This document shows, one piece after another, positions 16,593-23,681 of a DNA stretch of 33,103 nt. How positions within the stretch are numbered: position 1 is the first letter of the stretch; each line of letters begins with the position of its first letter. The position numbers and the translations under genes were made by a program. A model generated the notes under the pieces. That model had not been told where the DNA came from. It searched no databases and saw only the letters and a list, made by a program, of their open reading frames with translations. The DNA comes from Candidatus Gastranaerophilales bacterium (GTDB lineage: Bacteria > Cyanobacteriota > Vampirovibrionia > Gastranaerophilales > Gastranaerophilaceae), in contig CAJOPF010000123.1 in assembly GCA_905236205.1 (NCBI GenBank), positions 1 through 33,103 of the forward strand, read 5' to 3'.

Positions 16593-16913
16593 ATGAAACA
16601 AATCCTTACTTACAAAACATCGACAGGAAAATGCCCGTATGAGGATTGGTTTTATAAGCTTGATAAAACTACACAGGCACGAATAGAAAAAAGACTCGAA
16701 AGAGTTGAAGAAGGTAATTACGGAGATTTTAAAAAATTAGATAGTGATATTTCCGAATTACGTTTTAATTTTGGCAGCGGATATAGAATTTATTTTTCTG
16801 AAGCGGAAAATATTATTGTAATACTGTTGTGCGCAGGCGATAAAAGTACCCAAACTGAAGATATAAAAAAAGCCAAAAAATATTTGAATGATTTAATTGA
16901 AAGGAATATATAA
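16593..16913 (+). CDS. RelE/HigB-type toxin of a toxin-antitoxin pair
   Basis: This 106-residue basic protein has the RelE/ParE 'addiction module killer' fold pattern: an N-terminal strand, an EDWFYKLDKTTQARIEKRLERV helical pair (about 15-36), then ELRFNFGSGYRIYF and IIVILLCAGDKSTQ strands (about 53-85), and a C-terminal helix. Such toxins usually cleave mRNA on the ribosome. An upstream in-frame ATG at 16566 is rejected because it lies between the -35 and -10 boxes. The chosen ATG at 16593 has no ribosome site and coincides with the predicted transcript start. The antitoxin begins one base after the stop, so the order is toxin first, as in higBA. Confidence 0.88.
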   Translation: MKQILTYKTSTGKCPYEDWFYKLDKTTQARIEKRLERVEEGNYGDFKKLDSDISELRFNFGSGYRIYFSEAENIIVILLCAGDKSTQTEDIKKAKKYLNDLIERNI

Positions 16914-16914
16914 T

Positions 16915-17235
16915 ATGGAACTAAACATAAATAAATTAAAAGAAAATACAATACCTTATGAAGAACTTTCAGAAAAACATTTTCTTGATACCGAATTTCA
17001 AAAAGAATATTTAAACCTTTCTTTGGATGAATATATTACGGATGGTGATTTTAATAAATTCTTTAAATCATTAGAAAAAGTTATAAAAAGCAGAGAAAGT
17101 GTTTCTTCGTTTGCTAAAAAAGTTAATATTGACAGAACAAACCTATATACATTATTTAACGGTGAAAAAATTCCAAGACTTGATACAATTGCAAAAATAT
17201 TAAAAGAACTTGGTTATACAATAAAAGTTGCCTAA
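16915..17235 (+). CDS. HigA-type helix-turn-helix antitoxin
   Basis: This 106-residue protein should neutralise the upstream toxin and repress the pair. The N-terminal half (about 1-55) has no clear motif and probably binds toxin. The C-terminal half (about 60-105) is an XRE-like helix-turn-helix (VSSFAKKVNIDRTNLYTLF then RLDTIAKILKELGY). This arrangement matches the 'addiction module antidote' family that partners RelE-like killers. An AAAGGA ribosome site seven bases before the ATG lies in the toxin's last codons. A TTG at 16897 opens the frame earlier but is unlikely. Unlike the toxin, this gene is translated from an ordinary ribosome site. Confidence 0.88.
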   Translation: MELNINKLKENTIPYEELSEKHFLDTEFQKEYLNLSLDEYITDGDFNKFFKSLEKVIKSRESVSSFAKKVNIDRTNLYTLFNGEKIPRLDTIAKILKELGYTIKVA

Positions 17236-17236
17236 T

Positions 17237-17289
17237 TAGATAAATATATCCTATTATCTATTGATAAAATTTAATCGTTGTTGTTAAAT
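17237..17289 (+). promoter_or_regulatory. Inverted repeat and promoter before the S41 protease
   Basis: A 7-bp inverted repeat, TAGATAA (17237-17243) with TTATCTA (17254-17260), directly abuts a -35-like TTGATA (17261-17266). After 17 bases comes TTAAAT (17284-17289), which is six bases before the ATG at 17296. The repeat could be an operator or a weak terminator of the toxin-antitoxin pair. Confidence 0.45.
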
Positions 17290-17295
17290 ATTGCT

Positions 17296-18534
17296 ATGAA
17301 CAAAAAACACATTATAATCGCTGTTATACTAATTACAGCTTTACTAATATTTAATAATATTCTCCATGATATTTATATGAAAATGGTATCATCACCTTCA
17401 AGTGTGCAGACAACCACAAACACAGAACAAATATCCGCGCAGAAATTATTTGATAAAACTTGGAAAATTATTAAAAAATCTTATTATGATACAAATATGA
17501 ACGAACAGGACTGGTATCGCTGGAAAGAGCATTATCAAGGTAAAATCAAAACGGAAGATGATGCTTATGTCGCAATAAATACAATGCTTGCAAGTTTAAA
17601 TGATCCGTATTCAAAATTTATGTCAAAAAAAGAATTTGCCGAACTAAATTCTTCTATTGCTTCTAAAATAACAGGTATTGGCGTAAATATTTTTTCTAAT
17701 GCAGGAAAAATTATGATACTGAACGTTATTGAAGGCACTCCTGCTAATACTGCAGGTTTAAAAACAGGTGATATAATTTTTGCGGTTGATAAAAAAGAAG
17801 TCAGCGGAATGACAATTTCTGATGTTGCAGGACTTGTTAGAGGCCCTGAAAACAGTATGGTTGAGTTAACCGTACTCCGTAATGATAAAAAAATTACAAA
17901 GAATATAAAACGGAAAGAAATAAAAATAAAAACCGTAAAAAGCTCTGTTGACAAAAATATCGGATATATTCAAATAATGAGTTTTATTGGTTCTACTACT
18001 TCAAATGAATTTTTAGAAGCATTAGAAAAAACACAAAAAACAGACGGACTTATCTTGGATTTAAGAGGAAACCCTGGTGGTTTGCTGCCAAATGCCGTAT
18101 TTATTGCAAATCTGTTTATACCTGAAGGTAAAATTGTAAGTGTAGTCGGAAGAAACGGTTTTAAACAGGATTTGTCCGCACAAAAGACTAATTTCACAAT
18201 AAATAAACCTTTAATTGTCTTAATTGACCATTCAAGTGCAAGTGCAAGCGAAATTCTTTCTGGTGCTTTAAAGGATTATAACAAAGCAAAACTTGTAGGT
18301 ACCACAACTTACGGAAAAGGTATGGTACAGGAAGTTTTGGCTTTACCTAACGAAACGGGCTTAAATCTTACTATTGCCAAGTATCTTACTCCAAAAGGAA
18401 CAGACATAAATAAAAAAGGTATTGAGCCTGATATTAGCGTTGATTTAACTCTTGATGACTTAAAACAAAACAGAGATTCTCAATTATTAACGGCTAAAAA
18501 AATGATGAATGATATTTTAAAAGAAGATAAATAA
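17296..18534 (+). CDS. S41-family carboxy-terminal processing protease
   Basis: This 412-residue periplasmic serine protease is anchored by one N-terminal helix (about 5-24). A PDZ domain (about 125-200, with GIGVNIF and AGLKTGDIIFAVD) recognises C-terminal tails. The S41 catalytic domain has the dyad S316 in HSSASASE and K341 in TYGKGMVQ, 25 residues apart as in Prc/CtpA, and the GLILDLRGNPGG substrate-cleft segment. The frame opens at TTG 17278, but ATG 17296 is better: it starts the anchor cleanly and lies where a transcript from TTGATA/TTAAAT would begin. No ribosome site is seen. Its stop directly abuts the stop of the convergent fliI. Confidence 0.93.
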   Translation: MNKKHIIIAVILITALLIFNNILHDIYMKMVSSPSSVQTTTNTEQISAQKLFDKTWKIIKKSYYDTNMNEQDWYRWKEHYQGKIKTEDDAYVAINTMLASLNDPYSKFMSKKEFAELNSSIASKITGIGVNIFSNAGKIMILNVIEGTPANTAGLKTGDIIFAVDKKEVSGMTISDVAGLVRGPENSMVELTVLRNDKKITKNIKRKEIKIKTVKSSVDKNIGYIQIMSFIGSTTSNEFLEALEKTQKTDGLILDLRGNPGGLLPNAVFIANLFIPEGKIVSVVGRNGFKQDLSAQKTNFTINKPLIVLIDHSSASASEILSGALKDYNKAKLVGTTTYGKGMVQEVLALPNETGLNLTIAKYLTPKGTDINKKGIEPDISVDLTLDDLKQNRDSQLLTAKKMMNDILKEDK

Positions 18535-19842
18535 TTATTTTGCTATATCAATCAATTCTTCAATGGTTTTTTCGTATTCAAAAGATTCACCCGTACTTTG
18601 GCAAAGGAACGAGTTTATTGTATTCATTCTGCGAATTGCTTCATCACACAACGGGTCGGTACCTTTTGCATAGGCTCCTATATTGATTAAGTCTTCATTT
18701 TTTCTGTAAACAGCAAGTAAATTTCTGATTTTTGCCGCTGCGTCTCGATGTTCTTTTGTTGTAACATCTCCCATAACCCTGCTTATTGATTGCAAAACAT
18801 CAACCGCAGGGTAGTGATTTTTGTGTGCTAATTCTCTTGAAAGCATAATATGGCCGTCTAATATGCTTCTTGCTGTGTCAGAAATAGGTTCATTAAAATC
18901 ATCACCTTCTACAAGAACTGTATATAATGCTGTAATAGAACCTTTATCGTTACAGCCTGCCCTTTCCATTAGTTGGGGCATAATTGCAAAAACACTCGGA
19001 GTATATCCTCTCATTGCAGGCGGTTCTCCTGCACTTAAGCCTACAACACGCTGAGCCATTGCAATACGGGTTACGGAATCAAGCATAAACAGAACGTCTT
19101 TGCCTTGGTCTCTAAAATATTCGGCTATTGATGTTGCTACAAATGCAGCTTTTATTTTAACCAAATCAGGCTGTTCCGAAGTTGCGGCAACAACTACACT
19201 TCGTTTCATACCTTCAGGCCCCATATTTTTTTCAATAAATTCTCTGACCTCACGACCACGTTCACCGATTAAGGCAATAACGTTAATATCTGCGTTGGTG
19301 TTTTTTGCCATCATTGCCAGAGTTGTACTTTTTCCGACACCTGAACCTGCAAATATTCCTAAACGTTGACCTTTACCTACTGTTATAAAACTGTCTATGG
19401 ATTTTATTCCCAGAGAAAGAGGTTCTTCTATTCTTGCTCTTTTTAATGGGTTTATAGGTTTTGCAGATGTTGAAACATAAGATTGAGCATTGATTTCACC
19501 CAAATTGTCTATCGGATTTCCAAGTCCGTCTAAAACTCTGCCCAATAAATTGTTGCCGACTTTTAATTTCATCGGCTCTCCCGTATTCAAAACGATTGCA
19601 CCGGGTTGTATTCCGTCCATTGAGCCAAGGGGCATTAAAAGTATTTTTTCGTCCTTAAATCCGACAACTTCCGCCCAAATCGGTTTGTCTTCATTTTTTT
19701 TATAAATGTGGCATAAGTCACCGATACTTGCCTGAGGTCCGTCTGATTCTATGATTAAACCTTTTATTTCCGTAACTTTTCCTATTTCTTTTATTGTTAC
19801 GGTATTTTCAACAATATTCATAAATTTTTGTTTATTGAACAT
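18535..19842 (-). CDS. fliI: Flagellar export ATPase FliI
   Basis: This 435-residue ATPase of the flagellar type III export apparatus energises unloading of substrates at the export gate. The Walker A motif is AGSGVGKS (165-172), followed by ALIGERGREVREFIE, and a Walker B-like VLFMLDSVTR near residue 250. The SGEPPAMRGYTPSVFA stretch is typical of FliI/YscN proteins. The closest alternatives, an injectisome ATPase or an F1 beta subunit, are rejected because fliF, fliG and fliH are directly upstream. An AGAGGA ribosome site overlaps the end of fliH. No fliJ follows; the operon ends here against a convergent protease gene, with no clear terminator. Confidence 0.96.
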   Translation of the reverse strand: MFNKQKFMNIVENTVTIKEIGKVTEIKGLIIESDGPQASIGDLCHIYKKNEDKPIWAEVVGFKDEKILLMPLGSMDGIQPGAIVLNTGEPMKLKVGNNLLGRVLDGLGNPIDNLGEINAQSYVSTSAKPINPLKRARIEEPLSLGIKSIDSFITVGKGQRLGIFAGSGVGKSTTLAMMAKNTNADINVIALIGERGREVREFIEKNMGPEGMKRSVVVAATSEQPDLVKIKAAFVATSIAEYFRDQGKDVLFMLDSVTRIAMAQRVVGLSAGEPPAMRGYTPSVFAIMPQLMERAGCNDKGSITALYTVLVEGDDFNEPISDTARSILDGHIMLSRELAHKNHYPAVDVLQSISRVMGDVTTKEHRDAAAKIRNLLAVYRKNEDLINIGAYAKGTDPLCDEAIRRMNTINSFLCQSTGESFEYEKTIEELIDIAK

Positions 19843-19844
19843 TG

Positions 19845-20759
19845 TTATTCCTCTTGATTTTCTTCTTTTTCTTCTGTTTCGGAATTGTCGGCGCTGTTGT
19901 CGGCAATTTCTTTTTCGCTTAAATCAATATCTGTGAAAACAATATCTTCTGTTTCAGCGTCATCTTGTAAATCTTCCGAAGAATAATGGGCTGTTAAAAA
20001 TTTTTCTACAATTTGGTCTATTTGAATTTTTAATCTGTTATCTACTCTTGAAAGCAAGCTTTCTACAATTACACCGTCTTCTGAAATATTGTTATCTTCC
20101 AGAATTTTTATTGATTCCAATTTAGGGAATTTTTCTTTTAATTCATCAGAAATGGAATATAATTTTTCTGCAATAGCAGGATTTACTGTAATTGTTATTT
20201 GTTCTTTATCTTTAAGTTGTTTAATAGCATCTTCCGTAATTGATTTTAAGATAGTTATATCTTCATCAAAGACTTTTTTACAAACTTTTCTTGCAATTGC
20301 ACATACAAGCTCTATAATATCCAATTCGGAAGATTTTATAATATTATTTTTTAAGTCAAATTGGCTTTTTGCAAAAACGTCAACTGCCAGAACTTTTTCT
20401 TCCAAAGAGTTTGTTCCGTCATCATAACCTTGTTTATAACCTTGTTCAAAACCTTCTTTGCGTGCGTTTTCCCGTATTTCATCTGCTTCGGAATTAGCTT
20501 GATTATTTGCTTGCTCAATAATTTGTTTTGCATCTTCCTGTGCTTGTGCAAGAATTTGCTTTGCTTCTTCTACAAGCTGTTTTGCCTGTTCTGTTCCTTC
20601 TTTTATAATTTTTTCTTTATCTATTTTAGCTTGTTCAAGCATTTTTTGTATGGCAGTAAGTTCTTCCTTGTGTTGGTTTTCAATGGGAAGAACGAAGTTT
20701 GAGCCTATTTGAACGTTATTAGCCTTTATTCTACTCAATGAATTCTTCTTCTCCTTCAT
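19845..20759 (-). CDS. fliH: FliH-family flagellar export ATPase stator
   Basis: This protein of about 304 residues binds and regulates FliI and links it to the switch. A long Gln/Lys/Glu/Ala coiled coil fills about 30-110, ending in the FliH-like glycine repeat GFEQGYKQGYDDG. The C-terminal globular part (about 130-260) resembles V-ATPase E subunits. The last 40 or so residues are strongly acidic (about half Asp/Glu), an unusual extension. The start is uncertain: the frame opens at 20792 inside fliG, and ATG 20759 is adopted. The only good ribosome site (AAGGAG) lies just downstream of that ATG and would serve a TTG at 20738. Identity rests on the coil, glycine repeat and gene order. Confidence 0.85.
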   Translation of the reverse strand: MKEKKNSLSRIKANNVQIGSNFVLPIENQHKEELTAIQKMLEQAKIDKEKIIKEGTEQAKQLVEEAKQILAQAQEDAKQIIEQANNQANSEADEIRENARKEGFEQGYKQGYDDGTNSLEEKVLAVDVFAKSQFDLKNNIIKSSELDIIELVCAIARKVCKKVFDEDITILKSITEDAIKQLKDKEQITITVNPAIAEKLYSISDELKEKFPKLESIKILEDNNISEDGVIVESLLSRVDNRLKIQIDQIVEKFLTAHYSSEDLQDDAETEDIVFTDIDLSEKEIADNSADNSETEEKEENQEE

Positions 20760-21768
20760 CACGGTCAAGAACGATTTCACCGGAAGCTTCAAGTGCTTTA
20801 ATGATTACACAAATTTGAGATTGAACTTCTTGAACATCTTTTGCACGAACAGGTCCAAGGTATTCCATATCATCACGCAACATTTGTTGAGCACGTTCTG
20901 ACATATTTGAGAATATCTTTTCTCTAACTTCTTGTTTTGTTCCCTTAAGTGCAAGAGCAAGGTCTTTTGTATTAACTTCACGTAAAATACGTTGAACTGT
21001 TTTATCATCAAGAGATTTAATATCTTCAAATACGAACATCAATTCTCTTACTTCATCTGCCAATGTAGGATTTTCAATTTCTAACAATTCCAATACATTT
21101 CTTTCTGTTGCACTGTCGGTTCTGTTTAAGATATTTGCAAGTGTATCAATACCTCCAGCTTGAGAGAAGTCTTGAATCATTACTGATGAGAATTTGGATT
21201 CTACAATTTTTTCAATATCCGAAAGGATTTCAGGATTTGTAGTATCCATTTCCGCAATTTTTATTGCAACTTCAGCCTGTACTTCAGGCGGCAGGCAGTT
21301 TAATACTTTTGCCGATTGGTTCGGTTGCAGGTATGCTAAGATAAGTGCAATAAGTTGAGGGTTTTCATTTTGGAAAGATGTTGCAAGCTGAACAGGATCG
21401 GCTTCGTTGAAGAATTGAAACGGATTGGCGTTCATCAATGTTTCAAGTCTTGACATTATTCTCTTAGCCTGATCAGGTCCGTATGTCATTTCCAATACTT
21501 GTTTTGCATATTCTTTACCACCTTTTGCAAGGTAACTGTTTGCCTGAAATAAACTTCTAAATTCATCTAATATACCAACCAGCGATGTCATTGGAACTTT
21601 ATTCAAACTTGCTATTTCAAGTGCAATTTTTTCCAATAAATCGTTATCGGTTATATTTCTTAATACTTCGGCTGCGGTTTGAGGTCCAAGCAGAATTAAA
21701 AGTGCCGCAACTTTTTGTATTGAATTCATTGATAATATTTGTTGTTGTGTTAATAGTGCGTTATCCAT
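20731..21768 (-). CDS. fliG: Flagellar motor switch protein FliG
   Basis: This 345-residue protein forms the upper C-ring, joining the MS-ring to the torque-generating interface. The N-terminal domain (about 15-110, with KVAALLILLGPQTAAEVL) binds FliF. The middle domain has ENPQ (135-138) where most FliG proteins have EHPQ, followed by the family-typical LIALILAYL and LPPEVQAEVAIKIAEMD segments. The C-terminal domain carries the MFVFEDIKSLDD charged-ridge segment and the RAQQMLRDDMEYLGPVRAKDV helix that faces the stator. Its 3' end overlaps the start of fliH, and it begins three bases after fliF, so the genes are translationally linked. Confidence 0.97.
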   Translation of the reverse strand: MDNALLTQQQILSMNSIQKVAALLILLGPQTAAEVLRNITDNDLLEKIALEIASLNKVPMTSLVGILDEFRSLFQANSYLAKGGKEYAKQVLEMTYGPDQAKRIMSRLETLMNANPFQFFNEADPVQLATSFQNENPQLIALILAYLQPNQSAKVLNCLPPEVQAEVAIKIAEMDTTNPEILSDIEKIVESKFSSVMIQDFSQAGGIDTLANILNRTDSATERNVLELLEIENPTLADEVRELMFVFEDIKSLDDKTVQRILREVNTKDLALALKGTKQEVREKIFSNMSERAQQMLRDDMEYLGPVRAKDVQEVQSQICVIIKALEASGEIVLDRDEGEEEFIE

Positions 21769-21771
21769 ATT

Positions 21772-23331
21772 CTAATCCTTGATATAAGATACCAAAAGTC
21801 TTGCTGCTTCAGCAGGATCTGCCATAATTGTATCGTTTAATTCCATTCTTGCTCTTTCTAATTCAGGATCAATATTGGCTTCAATTTTAGGCAGAGTTTC
21901 CTGTAACGTGATTTCAGGAACTTCTTCCGTAATTTGAGGTAATTGCGGTTCAAATACTTTTTGATGAACATCCGCAACTTCCACAGTTCTGCCCATTTTG
22001 CCCATTAGTCCTCTGATTATGAATAATGCCGCAAGTCCTAATATTAAAACTACAATTAACGGACCTAAATCCTTTGTTACATAATCTACTGTTGCTTTTG
22101 TTTTTATTTCTTTTTCAATTACTTCTTGTTTCTTTTGATCGTCTGCCAAAGATTCAAACTGTAAGCTTGAAACCGTTATAACGTCTCCTCGTTCATAATT
22201 TGCACCTGCTGCTGATAGAACCAAATTTTGGAGTTCTTCTTTTTCCGTATCTGTAAGAATTTTATTTACGGCAACGGCAATAGTCATTCTTTTTATTGTA
22301 CCAGGAGCGTATACAACCTGTTTTATTTCTTTGGATACACTATAATTTACGGAATTTTTTTCTTTGGCATAGTTTAAATTTCTTGCCTGAACGTTTGCAT
22401 TTACAGGTGCTTGATTAGGATTTTCATAAGTTTCAACCTCTGACTGAGATGTTGTTAAAACTCCCTTATATCCGTTTTCTCCCTCTCCGACAGGAACGTA
22501 AGTTTCAATGGTAGCTTTTGTTGAATTGAAATCTATATCAGCATTGACTTGAACGGAAACATTACCTTTACCCACAATTTTTTCCAAAACTTGAGTCACT
22601 TTGGCTGCGGTTTGTTTCTCCGCATTTGATTTAAAAGTTTCCATATCATTTGAATTTTTGCCTGTTTCTTCAGATAAGCTTGCTCCGTTTTGATCAGTAA
22701 TGAAAACTCTTTCAGAAGTTAATCTCGGAACAGAGTATGCCACAAGATTTTTAATAGCTTTTACTTGAGATGCCTTTAAACGGTATCCTTCTTGTAATAT
22801 CAGCATAACAGATGCGGATGGAGCTTCGTCTTTGTCTTCAAAAATTGAGCGCTCGGGATCTGCAAGTTGGACTCTGCAACTTTTTATGCCGTTCATTTTT
22901 TCTATTGAACGAACAAGTTCTCCTTGGAAAATTCTTTGTTTAGTCAGTTTATTCTTAAAATCGGTTGAACCCAATTGCATGTCATCAAGCAGTTCAAACC
23001 CAGGTGATTGATTTTCAATTAAAGAGTTTTCCGCAACAAACATTCTCATATCATCTTTGTCTTTTGCGGGTACGAGGACAGCTTTTTTATCTTCAGAAAC
23101 TTTATAGGCTTGACCGTTTTTCTTGAAGGCTTCTACTATGTTAGCCACATCTGTTTGTGGTAAGTCACTATACAAAACAACCCATTCAGGCTCAAAAGAT
23201 TTTGCAAGCATATATGCCGCAGCAGCGACAGTGATTACCGTAAGTGCAAGCAAACCGACTTTTTGCGGTAGCTCAAGTCCGTCCCAAAGCTTCTTTATAT
23301 CGTCTAAAAAAGGTTTTAAACTGTTTTCCAT
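21772..23331 (-). CDS. fliF: Flagellar MS-ring protein FliF
   Basis: This 519-residue inner-membrane protein forms the MS-ring, the platform for flagellar assembly. It has one helix at about 24-45, a long periplasmic region with the two ring-building motifs (early WVVLYSDLPQTD, central QTAAKVTQVLEKIVGKGNVSVQVNADID), a second helix near 430-452 (LIVVLILGLAALFIIRGL), and a cytoplasmic tail ending in DPAEAARLLVSYIKD that docks to FliG. It is the first gene of fliF-G-H-I; fliE, flgB and flgC, which often precede it, are absent. No strong ribosome site is visible. The promoter upstream is followed by a terminator-like hairpin. Confidence 0.97.
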   Translation of the reverse strand: MENSLKPFLDDIKKLWDGLELPQKVGLLALTVITVAAAAYMLAKSFEPEWVVLYSDLPQTDVANIVEAFKKNGQAYKVSEDKKAVLVPAKDKDDMRMFVAENSLIENQSPGFELLDDMQLGSTDFKNKLTKQRIFQGELVRSIEKMNGIKSCRVQLADPERSIFEDKDEAPSASVMLILQEGYRLKASQVKAIKNLVAYSVPRLTSERVFITDQNGASLSEETGKNSNDMETFKSNAEKQTAAKVTQVLEKIVGKGNVSVQVNADIDFNSTKATIETYVPVGEGENGYKGVLTTSQSEVETYENPNQAPVNANVQARNLNYAKEKNSVNYSVSKEIKQVVYAPGTIKRMTIAVAVNKILTDTEKEELQNLVLSAAGANYERGDVITVSSLQFESLADDQKKQEVIEKEIKTKATVDYVTKDLGPLIVVLILGLAALFIIRGLMGKMGRTVEVADVHQKVFEPQLPQITEEVPEITLQETLPKIEANIDPELERARMELNDTIMADPAEAARLLVSYIKD

Positions 23332-23439
23332 TTCAAATTGTTATCCCGAGATTACACTTTATCAACAATATAATAACTATTTTCAGCTAAAATTTCAAAA
23401 ATGTTAAGGACTGTTACTTTTATTGAAGGTAAATAACAA

Positions 23440-23475
23440 AACATAAATAAAAAGTCTTACACATGTGCAAGACTT
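23440..23475 (-). terminator. Terminator-like hairpin in the fliF leader
   Basis: AAGTCTT (23452-23458) pairs with AAGACTT (23469-23475), with CACATGTG in between adding four more pairs after one mismatch. On the minus strand a T-rich run (23451 down to about 23443) follows. It lies about 110-140 bases before the fliF ATG and only about 20 bases after the predicted transcript start. Confidence 0.6.
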
Positions 23476-23502
23476 AAAAAAATATACATTTACCCCACAC
23501 AA

Positions 23503-23531
23503 TTTATAGCATAAAGAATTTTTTTAGTCAA
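23503..23531 (-). promoter_or_regulatory. fliF: Promoter for fliFGHI
   Basis: On the minus strand, TTGACT (23531-23526) and TATAAA (23508-23503) are separated by 17 bases, with TGC just before the -10 giving an extended -10. Transcription would begin near 23496, leaving a leader of about 165 bases to fliF. It looks like a housekeeping sigma promoter, not a sigma-28 or sigma-54 one. Confidence 0.65.
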
Positions 23532-23558
23532 ACGGTCATTGTATAATCAGGTATACTA

Positions 23559-23576
23559 TGTAACAAATTTGTTACA
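23559..23576. promoter_or_regulatory. Perfect 18-bp palindrome between fliF and glgC
   Basis: TGTAACAAATTTGTTACA reads the same on both strands. Its centre is about 71-72 bp upstream of the predicted fliF transcript start and about 80 bp upstream of that of glgC. The size and symmetry suit a dimeric regulator such as a CRP/FNR-type protein. It is not the NtcA pattern, because GTA and TAC are ten, not eight, bases apart. Confidence 0.55.
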
Positions 23577-23612
23577 AATAGGTCAACAAAAATTTTTCAC
23601 CGTTTTGTATGA

Positions 23613-23640
23613 TTGTGTAATTTTTATTCGTATTTATAAT
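23613..23640 (+). promoter_or_regulatory. glgC: Candidate promoter of glgC
   Basis: TTGTGT (23613-23618) and a consensus TATAAT (23635-23640) are separated by 16 bases. The predicted start near 23647 leaves a leader of about 35 bases containing a GAGG ribosome site. Confidence 0.55.
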
Positions 23641-23681
23641 AATATTTGTATAAATGGTATAGATAAGTAGTGAGGTAGAAA

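Noticed and set aside
18535-19842. FliI as an injectisome ATPase or F-type ATP synthase beta subunit
   Set aside because: fliF, fliG and fliH are directly upstream, and the SGEPPAMRGYTPSVFA stretch is of the FliI/YscN type.
23559-23576. NtcA or BirA site
   Set aside because: GTA and TAC are separated by ten, not eight, bases, and the longer BirA pattern is not matched.
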